Of a stretch of 42,077 nucleotides of DNA, positions 1 through 8,427 are shown piece after piece (the first letter of the stretch is position 1; every line of letters begins with the position of its first letter). The notes beneath the pieces were generated by a model. The model was not told the origin of the DNA and did not search any database. It was given only the letters and a program-made list of their open reading frames with translations. The stretch is from an uncultured Lachnospiraceae bacterium (GTDB lineage: Bacteria; Bacillota; Clostridia; Lachnospirales; Lachnospiraceae). Location: the NCBI GenBank assembly GCA_946407725.1, contig CAMJPM010000017.1, positions 1-42,077 on the forward strand, given 5' to 3'. A program made the translations under genes and the position numbers.

Positions 1-2029
1 TGTGCTCTTCGTCCTTTTTCCCCTCCCCCAGGATGAGATAATTCCTCTCGTCCAGGTCATAAAAGACATCCTCACCGAAAAAGGCGTTGGCGCGTACCTC
101 GGTCAGGTCCATCTGTCCCATCTCATATAAGGGACACTTGTAGGACGGGGTGAACTTCGTCATAAGAGGGAAATTATTGAAGGTCACCACAATGGAATTA
201 CCCGTGCTCTTATGGTTATTAAGCCTCGTAAGGTCAGAGGGGTAGATCAGGGGTCTCACCTGGGTCTGGCTGGAAATATTGATATTTCCACTCTTATCCT
301 GAAGCCCTGAGGACACGCTCTGGGTCCTGACGGTCATATTTCCGCACATTTTAGAAAATTCCTCACAGGTGGGGATATCGTTTGAACCGATGAAAAGCTT
401 GATGCCGCAGTTACCCTTTACGATATCCGCCACGGTTTCCCCGTATACATTTTTCAGCTGGGCGAAGGACTGGACTATCATCTCGAACCAGATCTTCCTG
501 GAACGGCCTACAGTGATCATCTTGTCAAATTTCTCGATCTTTGGCATATTACCGAACTCATCCAGGAGGAAGAATACGTTCCTTGGGAGAGACAGATCCT
601 CCCTGGCACTAGCCACCTTGATAAGCGCCTTATAGATACAGAGGATGAACACTGCGGCAAGGGCGTGTCTCGTATCCTTCTCATCCGGTATCTTTAAGAA
701 CAGCGCCGTAGGCCTGTCCGCAAATTCCACAGGCTTTATATCCGTGGCGGATGTAAGGGCGCACAGTCCTTCATCGTTAAACATGGACAGCTTGTCGAAG
801 GCTATACTCATATATGATGAAAGGGTCTGGTCGGCAGCTGATAAAACCTGCCTGGAAAGACCCACTGCCTTCGAGAGCTTTGACCTCCCCTCAAAGTAGT
901 CCTTCAGGCTCGCAAACTCATCCTCGGAATTTGAGATCGCTTTATTGATATTGTAGAAGCAGAACTTATCCTTCGTCATTTCAAGCTTCGGGTCTTCACT
1001 GTCCTCCAGCATGGCAAGGGCGGTTGCCATTATTATGGATCTGGCACCCTTCTCCCACACCGGGTCCTTCTCATTCTCTATTGGACAGATAACACTGATA
1101 AGGTCATTCAGATCCTCGTAGCACATATCGTAAAGCTTCTGCTTCTCGACCATCACCTTTTTTATAAGGTCGATCCTCACTGCATAGGCCACATTTTCCC
1201 ATTCATACCACGGCTCATCCTCGTCGAATTCCGATATGTCATGGGCTCTCTTCATATCCGGATAATTCTCTATGGAATCCAAATGCTCCAGGATACCGGC
1301 CCCGATATGGAGATACTGCTGATAGGTGTCATAGATATCCCCCAGAGGATTCCAGCGGAAGGAACTGTAGGGATCACGGAGATCCAGCACCATGCATTTA
1401 TAGCCGTTTTCATTGAGGAGCTTTGAATGCATCTGGAAAAGCTCCCCCTTGGGGTCCGTGCAGATCATGGAGGAGCCTGCCTTTGCGCGGCCCAGTATCT
1501 GTACCACCGGATTCACAAAGGTGGTGGTCTTACCGGAACCGGTAGCTCCTATGATGATGCCGTGAGCCGGAGGCATGATATTGATGTCCATATCCTTTTT
1601 CTTGCTGTTATAAACGGCATACAGGGGGATGCCGTCCTTCTTCAGCTCGGAAAGCTTCGAAAACTGGGTCTTTGGGAAAAGTTCATTTCTCTCCTTTTCC
1701 TCCATCCAGCGGGAATTCTCAAGGGAGCCTTCAACCCGCTCCGCCTTTCCGCGAAGAAGGCGGTTCGATGCCCTGAAAACGCCTCTGGTGCCGTAGACAA
1801 AATTGAGGGTGACTATTATAACAATCTCCACCGTCCCCAGCATAAGGGACTCCGGCTTGAAGATATCCCAGAAGCCCGCGCCTGCCAGGGTCATGCCCTT
1901 CCCAAGCATGGCGTTTGTAAGGGCTAAGAGCATGGCAGAGCTAAAGATACCCAGCAAAACCGCCGACACTATAAGCACCGGTGTCCATCTCAATATCAGT
2001 TTCAGATCGTCCTGCAACTCTTCTCTCAT
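1..2029 (-). CDS. VirD4/TraG-type coupling ATPase, 3' end outside window
   Basis: Read on the minus strand from the ATG at 2029; the frame stays open for 676 codons and leaves the window. Two hydrophobic segments lie at about residues 11-35 and 60-80. A Walker A (GATGSGKT) sits near residue 161 and a Walker B-like LLDEFGN near residue 485, the layout of the T4SS-DNA_transf (TraG/VirD4) family: inner-membrane hexameric ATPases that pass substrates to a type IV secretion channel. The ATG directly follows an in-frame stop, and the nearest strong ribosome site (AAGGAG) is about 15 nt away, a long spacing. It begins 51 bp after the CPBP gene with no terminator between, so it may be the distal gene of the 11355-leftward operon. 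The family is clear. Whether it serves conjugation or the neighbouring proteins is not visible here. Confidence 0.93.
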   Translation of the reverse strand, partial: MREELQDDLKLILRWTPVLIVSAVLLGIFSSAMLLALTNAMLGKGMTLAGAGFWDIFKPESLMLGTVEIVIIVTLNFVYGTRGVFRASNRLLRGKAERVEGSLENSRWMEEKERNELFPKTQFSKLSELKKDGIPLYAVYNSKKKDMDINIMPPAHGIIIGATGSGKTTTFVNPVVQILGRAKAGSSMICTDPKGELFQMHSKLLNENGYKCMVLDLRDPYSSFRWNPLGDIYDTYQQYLHIGAGILEHLDSIENYPDMKRAHDISEFDEDEPWYEWENVAYAVRIDLIKKVMVEKQKLYDMCYEDLNDLISVICPIENEKDPVWEKGARSIIMATALAMLEDSEDPKLEMTKDKFCFYNINKAISNSEDEFASLKDYFEGRSKLSKAVGLSRQVLSAADQTLSSYMSIAFDKLSMFNDEGLCALTSATDIKPVEFADRPTALFLKIPDEKDTRHALAAVFILCIYKALIKVASAREDLSLPRNVFFLLDEFGNMPKIEKFDKMITVGRSRKIWFEMIVQSFAQLKNVYGETVADIVKGNCGIKLFIGSNDIPTCEEFSKMCGNMTVRTQSVSSGLQDKSGNINISSQTQVRPLIYPSDLTRLNNHKSTGNSIVVTFNNFPLMTKFTPSYKCPLYEMGQMDLTEVRANAFFGEDVFYDLDERNYLILGEGKKDEEH

Positions 2030-2080
2030 TTAATGTCGATGCCGCTCCTTCCGGCTAAATGACCAGATGACATTCCGCCA

Positions 2081-2983
2081 TCAGGCTTTATTAAACAATC
2101 TGCTTATATATCCGCTTGTCCTTTCCAGTTCATATACCCGGTAGGCGAAAAGCGCTGCCCCCGCGCCTGTGAATCCAAGGACCGTTATAAGCAGCTTATC
2201 CTGCCTCAGTGCTTCCTCCGAACCCGGCAGAAGGGCATACATATACCAGAGCACGGTTCCCGGCAGATTGAAGCCCAGATGCAGCAGTATGGAATAAAAT
2301 ATATTGTCCTCCCTGATGGCAAGCTTTCCCAGTATCCACGCCATGACGACTGAATAGAGGAACCAGATCGCCGAACCGTGCATCATGCCGAAAACAAAGC
2401 TTACGGCGATCAAGGCCCATTTTTCGCCCCAGTGCGGAAGCAGCCTGTTCAGCATGTATCCCCTGAATATAACCTCCTCCACCAGTGGAGTAAAAAAAGT
2501 ATTCACTGCCACTCCGAAAAGGATGCTCCAGCTCCTGTACAGCTTCCCGATCTGCACTTCATACCCCTCTACAGGCCCGATGGAGGGTAAAAGAGATATA
2601 AGGGCGGAGATGAAAAGTGCCGTGCCAGCACCGAACAGTACCGCCATCAGGCTCTTAACAAGGCTCAGATCGTCCCTGTAAAGGGATGCGTCCTCGAAAA
2701 AGGTGCTGCCCTTTTTCCTGGAATATCTCCTCAAAATGAAGAAAGTGGTAAAAACAGTGAATATGCTGCATACACTGCTCTTCTCATGGAGAAATTCCTC
2801 ACGGGTTACCCCCGGACGGAATACCATGGATCCTATAAGGATGAATCCCATATTCAGACTGATATACAATAACACCGGCCACACGGCGGGGAAAAAGTAG
2901 CGGATAAATTTAATAAACCCCTGTTCCGCTTTTTTACGGGCTTTACCGGTTTCAGGCTCTTCACCCCTTAGATTAATACGCAT
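2081..2983 (-). CDS. CPBP-family intramembrane metalloprotease
   Basis: This 300-aa polytopic membrane protein carries the three CPBP (CAAX protease/bacteriocin-processing, Abi) motifs: EEVIFRG at residues 169-175, FGMMHG with His202, and HLGFN at 235-239. Family members are glutamic-type proteases inside the membrane; some process or confer immunity to peptides, others process prenylated proteins. Several hydrophobic segments span the chain from about residue 30, after a basic cytosolic N-terminus. It starts 3 bp after the stop of the 161-aa gene, so the two are co-transcribed and probably translationally coupled. Its substrate is unknown. In this operon it could act on the 918-aa membrane protein or the coupling ATPase complex, which is inference only. 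Confidence 0.9.
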   Translation of the reverse strand: MRINLRGEEPETGKARKKAEQGFIKFIRYFFPAVWPVLLYISLNMGFILIGSMVFRPGVTREEFLHEKSSVCSIFTVFTTFFILRRYSRKKGSTFFEDASLYRDDLSLVKSLMAVLFGAGTALFISALISLLPSIGPVEGYEVQIGKLYRSWSILFGVAVNTFFTPLVEEVIFRGYMLNRLLPHWGEKWALIAVSFVFGMMHGSAIWFLYSVVMAWILGKLAIREDNIFYSILLHLGFNLPGTVLWYMYALLPGSEEALRQDKLLITVLGFTGAGAALFAYRVYELERTSGYISRLFNKA

Positions 2984-2986
2984 ATA

Positions 2987-3472
2987 TTACAGTCCTGAAT
3001 AAACCTGCAAAGCTTCAAATCTTGCACGGCTTAAGGAAAGGAGGGCCTGATCCGCTTCCACCTGGGCTATATTCGTGTCTATGGCATCGAGATACATGGA
3101 AAGGGCATCTTTAAGCTCGCTCCTCCACATAGCCTCTGTCACCCGGGAGCTTTTTTCCTGAACCTCCGTCACTATACCCATAAGCTTATCTCTAAGTTCC
3201 TCCGGCACATCCTTCATTTTCAGGTCATCGGGCTTAAGGGTACTGTCCAGGCTGTCCTCAATGTCCATAAGCTCTCCGATATGATCCTCGGGGTCTGTAT
3301 CCTTATCCTCTCCCGCGTCATTATCGATATCATTTACCATTTCCAGAATGTCATTTCTGGTATCCCGCAGAAATGTAAGCCTCTCCTCATATTCCTTCTC
3401 CATATCGCTGTAGAAATCCAGCTCGTTTTGGATAAGACCCGCCATTCTTGTATCTGTGTCCATTACATCCAT
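2987..3472 (-). CDS. Small acidic helical protein, unknown function
   Basis: 161 aa, no signal peptide and no membrane segment. The sequence is almost wholly helix-forming, with an acidic linker (DNDAGEDKDTDPEDH) near residues 50-65 between two predicted coiled-coil halves. A GAGGAGG ribosome site precedes the ATG. It starts 15 bp after the stop of the 918-aa coiled-coil gene and ends 3 bp before the CPBP protease, so it belongs to the same operon. I do not recognise a family. Size and position would suit a chaperone or adaptor for the larger proteins, but nothing in the sequence proves that. Confidence 0.8.
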   Translation of the reverse strand: MDVMDTDTRMAGLIQNELDFYSDMEKEYEERLTFLRDTRNDILEMVNDIDNDAGEDKDTDPEDHIGELMDIEDSLDSTLKPDDLKMKDVPEELRDKLMGIVTEVQEKSSRVTEAMWRSELKDALSMYLDAIDTNIAQVEADQALLSLSRARFEALQVYSGL

Positions 3473-3487
3473 CTGCCGCCCTCCTCA

Positions 3488-6244
3488 TCACATTCCGCCC
3501 ATGTTCGGCGCGAGTGCTTCTCTCTTCTTTCTCCTCTGCTGATATATCTCTCTGGAATTATTCAGGTTCCTGCGGTTATTATTGATTTTTTCTTCATTCT
3601 CTACGTAGTCATTCATGGTCTTTTTCATACGTTCGCTTAATTGCTTCTGTGCTTCCGCCACTTCATTCTTCAGATCAACCAGCTCCTTTTCTCTCCTGTT
3701 CTTATCCGCCTGTGTTTCATTATGTATCTTAACGGCTTCAAGGTTTTTACGGAAATTCAATTCATTGAGCTTATCCACGTAATCCTCTGAACGATCTTTG
3801 GCAAATCTGAGATTCAGGTTATCCTCATCTGTTTTGCTTTTATTGAAGGCACCGGCCTTTTCATATACATCCAGATACTCTTTCTCCAGGAACCCCTGTC
3901 TTTCCGGATCTTTAAGCGCGTCTCTCAGCTTTCCGATGGAATCATAGAGCTCCTTCTGTTCCTTCGGGGCATTGTCCATATTCCTGTTATTCCCGTCCAG
4001 AAGATCTTCCTGAAATGAACTTAACATAGAATCTCTGAAAAGCCTGAGCTTATCCTTATTTTCCCTGGCCTCCCGCACTTCATTCATATATTTTTTATAA
4101 TCCTGAATAACGTTCTTTCGCGGTTCGGGCTCGCCCTCCACCGGAAATTCATTCAGCTTATGATTCACATCCTGGGCAGAAAACCATGCCCTCTTAACCT
4201 CCTTCGGGACATTTTCATTCCAGTCCTTCTTGCCATCTTCCCCGGCATGCTGATATTCCTCCTGTATGGTCCGCCTCAAGTTATATGCCGCTTCATAAAG
4301 CTCCACCTTAGACGGTGCATTGAAATTATCCATGTCATATTCCTTGTTCAGGGAATAGGCATCCAGCTTTTTCTGATACTCATTCAGATTTTTCTTTAAT
4401 TCGTCGCTGTACTTATTTTTATGGATCCTGGTCTGGCTGATAAGCTTACTGCAGGTGTCTTTTGCTTTGCTCTCGGTTTCCTCATCTAACTGATGATCCG
4501 TATAAGCCTTCATGTAAGTATCATTATTGATGGTTTCTATGTTTACGAAGGTCAGGTTATCATTTATATTTTTACTCGCATCAGCTGCATTGCCGGCTTC
4601 ATTCAGGAATCTGCCCTCATTGTCCTTCAGATACCGGGCGTATTCCAGCTCCTTTTCATTTGCAAGGTGCTGCAGCTCCTCCATGATATTCTTATCTTTT
4701 TCTATATTGCCGCCGATCTCCTTCTCATTCTTTTCCAGAGCGTCCTGTTCATCTGACAGACGTATTACATCCTGTTCGGCAGCATTGAGTTCCTCATCAG
4801 CTTTAGCTATTTCCTGTTCGAGGTTTGCGTTATTCTGAGGCTGATTCCGGTTCTCTGCATTCTGAACCGGATTCAGGTTCTGGTTCGCATTCAGGTTCTG
4901 GTTTGCATTCAGATTCTGATCCGCCGCATTCACGGGCTGAACCGGAACCGGTCCCTGATTCTGTCCCTGGTTCAGAGCCTGATTCTCCCTGTTCTGAGCC
5001 ATGTTCTGACCTTGGTTCACTGGCTGTCCCTGACCGAAGGCCTGTCTCATATAGGCTTCGGTGGGCCTGTTCAGCAGATCCATTACGTTCTGCCCGGCAT
5101 TCTGCAGCTGTGCATTCATCATCTGCGGATTCTGCTGCAGTGCATCCCCTCCCATGTCCAGAAGTCTCTGATCCATCACATTTTGCAGGTTCTGCGCTGC
5201 CATCCGGTCCTGACCCATCCCATTCATCTGCATCCGGTTCTGCATATCCATCTGGTTCTGCATTCCCATCTGATTCTGCATTCCCATCTGGTTCTGATCC
5301 TGCATTCCCATCTGGTTCTGGTATTGCTGCATATCCATCTGGTTCTGATAGGGCTGCATATTCATCCGGTTCAGGATCTGCAGCTGTTCAGCCATTTCAT
5401 TTATTCTCTGCTGCTGGTTCCGAAGCTGCATCTGCTGATCCATCAGCTCCTGCTGCTGCCGGTTTATCATATCCATCAGCTGCTGGTTCCGGAGCTGTAT
5501 CTGCTGGTTCATCAGATCCTGCTGCTGCCGGTTCATCATATCCTGCAGCTGCTGGTTCTGGTTCTGCAGCTGCTGGTTCCAGTCCATCATATCCTGACCA
5601 AACGGGGGCATCATCTGCTGCTGTGCCTGCATCATCTGCTGCTGCGCCTGCATCATCTGGGGCTCCTGTGCCTGAACCATCTGGGGCTGCTGAAGCTGCA
5701 TCATCTGGGGCTGCTGCGCTTGAACCATCTGGGGCTGCTGAACCTGGATCACCTGGGGCTGCTGCGCCTGAACCGTCTGGGGCTGCTGAACCTGGATCAC
5801 CCGGGGCTGTGCCTGTGCCGCCTGGGGCTGCGCCTGTGCCGCCTGGGGCCGGGCAGCACCGGGATTGTTCCTAAGGCCTCTCACTTCGCCCCTAAGAGAC
5901 AAGAGCTGCTCCTTCAGCTTCTGGATATCCTCCATTTCCCTGCCGGCCTTCTCCCTGGCCTTCTCCCTCTTATCCTCGGCGGCCTCCCTGTTTTGTGCCT
6001 GTTTCTGATGCTTTATCTCATTACGAACCTTCCTGGTCCTCCAGTAGCGGAAGAGGTTATAGGCACCGTTTACCAGCTTCATGGCAAGGAAGACCCAGAG
6101 CATTATAGGATTCGCCGCAGCGGCTACCAGCAGCGGAAAGCTTAAGAACTTGGTAAACTTGTCAAGCTTACTGTCCTTCAGCTTACCGTTTTCGTCCACC
6201 ATATCCCTTAATTTATCTTTTCCGGTATTCCTTGCCTCTGCCAT
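3488..6244 (-). CDS. 918-aa membrane-anchored Q/M/N-rich coiled-coil protein
   Basis: The N-terminus (about residues 30-68) has one or two hydrophobic segments ending in a basic stretch (RYWRTRKVRNEIKHQKQ), so the rest is probably cytosolic. A coiled coil follows at about 70-125. Residues about 130-420 are low complexity: short repeats of the type QQPQMVQAQ, then longer repeats built on NRQQQxLMxQQxQLRNQQ, then NQMGMQ units. From about 455 onward it is a charged coiled-coil protein ending in a basic tail (QQRRKKREALAPNMGGM). An AAAGGA ribosome site precedes the ATG. It follows the phosphatase gene by 87 bp and leads into the 161-aa, CPBP and TraG-like genes. No family is recognised; a scaffold role is inference. 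Confidence 0.85.
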   Translation of the reverse strand: MAEARNTGKDKLRDMVDENGKLKDSKLDKFTKFLSFPLLVAAAANPIMLWVFLAMKLVNGAYNLFRYWRTRKVRNEIKHQKQAQNREAAEDKREKAREKAGREMEDIQKLKEQLLSLRGEVRGLRNNPGAARPQAAQAQPQAAQAQPRVIQVQQPQTVQAQQPQVIQVQQPQMVQAQQPQMMQLQQPQMVQAQEPQMMQAQQQMMQAQQQMMPPFGQDMMDWNQQLQNQNQQLQDMMNRQQQDLMNQQIQLRNQQLMDMINRQQQELMDQQMQLRNQQQRINEMAEQLQILNRMNMQPYQNQMDMQQYQNQMGMQDQNQMGMQNQMGMQNQMDMQNRMQMNGMGQDRMAAQNLQNVMDQRLLDMGGDALQQNPQMMNAQLQNAGQNVMDLLNRPTEAYMRQAFGQGQPVNQGQNMAQNRENQALNQGQNQGPVPVQPVNAADQNLNANQNLNANQNLNPVQNAENRNQPQNNANLEQEIAKADEELNAAEQDVIRLSDEQDALEKNEKEIGGNIEKDKNIMEELQHLANEKELEYARYLKDNEGRFLNEAGNAADASKNINDNLTFVNIETINNDTYMKAYTDHQLDEETESKAKDTCSKLISQTRIHKNKYSDELKKNLNEYQKKLDAYSLNKEYDMDNFNAPSKVELYEAAYNLRRTIQEEYQHAGEDGKKDWNENVPKEVKRAWFSAQDVNHKLNEFPVEGEPEPRKNVIQDYKKYMNEVREARENKDKLRLFRDSMLSSFQEDLLDGNNRNMDNAPKEQKELYDSIGKLRDALKDPERQGFLEKEYLDVYEKAGAFNKSKTDEDNLNLRFAKDRSEDYVDKLNELNFRKNLEAVKIHNETQADKNRREKELVDLKNEVAEAQKQLSERMKKTMNDYVENEEKINNNRRNLNNSREIYQQRRKKREALAPNMGGM

Positions 6245-6302
6245 TGTCTTATCCTTTCTTCTTTTGTTCCGGGCGATCTACAGACCGAAAATATATTCTG
6301 TT

Positions 6303-6336
6303 ATTTTACCATAACAAGTGCGACAAAAATGTCACA
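6303..6336 (-). promoter_or_regulatory. Candidate promoter/operator before the 918-aa gene
   Basis: On the minus strand a near-palindrome TGTGACA-TTTT-TGTCGCA (6319-6336) overlaps the phosphatase stop codon. It is followed 21 bp after its TGACA by TAAAAT (6303-6308), preceded by TGG as in an extended -10. The sigma factor gene at 11505 has the same box (TGACATTTYTGTCRCAC) at exactly the same 21-bp distance from its TATAAT. This suggests an internal promoter with a shared regulator. Confidence 0.5.
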
Positions 6337-8059
6337 GATCATCTGCGCTTCCCCTGTATTCAAGAACCATCATGGTGATATCGTCATACTGCGGCGCTTC
6401 TCCCACGAAACGGTCCACCTCCTTATGTATCCCGTCAAGGAAATCCGCTACGCTGTCCTCTGCGTGGTCATTTAATGCCTTAAGCATCCTCTCCATGCCG
6501 AAAAGCTCTTCTTCCTTATCCTGTGCCTCCAGCAGGCCGTCCGTGTAAACGAAGATGCGGTCCCCCTTCTCAAGCTTCCATTCATTCTCCTCAAATTCCA
6601 CTCCCTTGAATATGGCGAGTCCCGGCCCGTTTACACCCTTTTCAAGTATGAATTCCTTTTTGCCCGAATGCCCCTTCCGGTAAATGCAGGGGTATTCATG
6701 GCCGCCGTTGGCTGCTGTGAGAAGCCCTGATGCAACGTCAAGGATCCCCAGCCATACCGTCACGAACACCATGACTTTATTCCCTTCCGCCAGTATGTCG
6801 TTTACCTCCGCCAGTATCTCACCCGGGGTCAGTCTTTTATATGACCGGGATACATTCCTTATGACGGTCTTTGCCCCCGCCATGAAAAGAGCTGCCGGTA
6901 TTCCCTTTCCCGATACATCCGCCATCACGAGTGCCAGGTGGTCACGGTCTATGAAGAAGAAGTCAAAGAAATCCCCCGCCACCTCCTTGGCCGAATCCAT
7001 GGAGGCGCAGAGGTCAAATTCCTTTCTGTCCGGGAATGGCGGGAATACACTTGGAAGCATCTGGGACTGTATCTGTCCCGCGATGGCGAGCTCAGTATCC
7101 AGCCTTTCCTGCTCCGCTGTCATCAGAGTGATCTTTTTTACGGAGCTCCGGATATCCTGTTCCATTTTCCTGACAGATGCATAAAGATCCCCTATCTCAT
7201 CCTTATTCTTTATCAGGATTCCATCAAAAACCGGCTCTGCGTCCTTCAGCCCCCTCTCCCCCATCTCACTGTATTTTCCGGCGGCCTTTGACAGCATGGT
7301 CACGGGGCGGAGGACCCTCGTGGTTAAAATGTATGAGATGGAAAGGGCAAAAACAACCATCATCAGGAAGATCGAAACCAGAGTAAACCTCGCCGTCATC
7401 ATTGTATCATTGCTTATGGCACGATCCTTGATGTCAACGGAGAGATATATCATGAGCTCCCCGTTTCTGTCTCTTACGGGAACTGTGTGGGTGATCATGG
7501 GTCCCGCCGCCTCCGTTGAATAAAGGAAGGATTCTATCGGCTCACCTGTTTTCCTGTAATAGTCTTCGTGCCTGTTTATCCTTTTCCCAAGGGGATACCG
7601 ATACTTCTCGTAATCCGAATCAAACATCACCACAAAGGCCCTGTCGTCCTCATCGTATGCCATTATGGTAATGGATCCGAAATCACCTCTGTGTCTGAAG
7701 CTTTGGAGCACCCTCATGATCTCCCTGTATTCCGGTCTTTCTTTCAGGGTGTCATAAAGGCTGTAATATTCATCAGTGACATATGCATCCATTGAATCTT
7801 TCGCGGTTTCTGAGACAGAGTTAAATATCTCAAGGGTCTCATTCCTTATCTCCTTAAGTGAATTCTGATCCAGAAGAGACATAAGTATCTTCTCCGTATC
7901 CTCCGCAAATTCGATATAAATATCCTTTACGGACAACTGGACCACCCAGATGATCATGGCCTGGATAAGGATCCCTATTATCAGCACCCCCAGAAGCAAG
8001 ATCCAGAACGCCTTTACCTTCAGCGATATCCATTTCTCCCGTATCTTAAATATATTCAT
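6332..8059 (-). CDS. Membrane sensor PP2C-type (SpoIIE/RsbU-like) serine phosphatase
   Basis: 575 aa. TM1 is at about residues 16-40, an extracellular sensor region (Cache/PAS-like size) at 41-222, TM2 at 223-246, a HAMP segment at about 247-305 and a short linker helix. A SpoIIE-type PP2C domain covers about 330-570 with AGDFFD (361-366), ADVSGKG (380-386), YTDGLLEA (505-512) and DDIT (559-562), the metal-binding acidic residues. Such enzymes dephosphorylate anti-anti-sigma or similar STAS proteins in partner-switching pathways. No STAS or RsbW-like gene is next to it. Its ATG overlaps the stop of the 551-aa gene by 4 bp (ATGA), so it is translationally coupled to that gene. A 17-codon copy of its own 5' end lies at 9734-9787. 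Confidence 0.93.
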   Translation of the reverse strand: MNIFKIREKWISLKVKAFWILLLGVLIIGILIQAMIIWVVQLSVKDIYIEFAEDTEKILMSLLDQNSLKEIRNETLEIFNSVSETAKDSMDAYVTDEYYSLYDTLKERPEYREIMRVLQSFRHRGDFGSITIMAYDEDDRAFVVMFDSDYEKYRYPLGKRINRHEDYYRKTGEPIESFLYSTEAAGPMITHTVPVRDRNGELMIYLSVDIKDRAISNDTMMTARFTLVSIFLMMVVFALSISYILTTRVLRPVTMLSKAAGKYSEMGERGLKDAEPVFDGILIKNKDEIGDLYASVRKMEQDIRSSVKKITLMTAEQERLDTELAIAGQIQSQMLPSVFPPFPDRKEFDLCASMDSAKEVAGDFFDFFFIDRDHLALVMADVSGKGIPAALFMAGAKTVIRNVSRSYKRLTPGEILAEVNDILAEGNKVMVFVTVWLGILDVASGLLTAANGGHEYPCIYRKGHSGKKEFILEKGVNGPGLAIFKGVEFEENEWKLEKGDRIFVYTDGLLEAQDKEEELFGMERMLKALNDHAEDSVADFLDGIHKEVDRFVGEAPQYDDITMMVLEYRGSADDL

Positions 8060-8427
8060 ATCACAGGCTTTTTCTTTGCATCATGCTTTTTGGCTGCACC
8101 GTTCCCGCCGGCGTTTCTCTGCTTTCTGTCCTGTTTGTACCTTTCAATGGCCTTCTCGGATGATTTGCGGCGCCCTCCTGCATTCTTTGCTTTCCTTTCC
8201 TCATCATAGAGCTTCTTGAAGTCGGCGGCTGACACCGTATACTCCTTCCTCCTGTCAGAGGTTTTCATGGGGCCTCCCTTCTCTTCCCTTATGATGTCAA
8301 GGAGCAGCATGGCGGAAGAGAGGCGTGCAGCTCCATAGCCCGTCTTATCCTCTATCTTCACATCTCCGATCTGGTTATCACTGCCTTTTGTTTTCTTGAC
8401 GATGTACTCAGTCAGCGCTTTTTCAAG
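8011..8427. repeat. Tandem duplication, left copy (unit offset 1728 bp)
   Basis: This segment (3' part of the 551-aa gene plus the first 17 codons of the phosphatase gene) matches 9739-10155 at a constant offset of 1728 bp. Positions 8227-8427 are identical to 9955-10155 over 201 bp. Beyond 8427 the two genes diverge, with further high-identity islands (for example around 9067-9180 against 10771-10884). Confidence 0.9.

Noticed and set aside
1-2029. Calling the region a conjugative element on the strength of TraG alone
   Set aside because: No relaxase, VirB4, mating-pair or integrase gene is intact in the window, so only the coupling ATPase itself can be supported.
4825-6145. Two long plus-strand open frames (349 and 377 codons) opposite the Q/M-rich gene
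   Set aside because: They are antisense reflections of the Gln/Met/Asn repeats (Ser/Pro/Ala- or Leu/His-rich translations), without ribosome sites or any recognisable domain.
6319-6336. TGTGACA...TGTCGCA as a CRP/FNR site
   Set aside because: The half-sites TGTGA and TCGCA are separated by 8 bp rather than 6, and no CRP-family gene is nearby.
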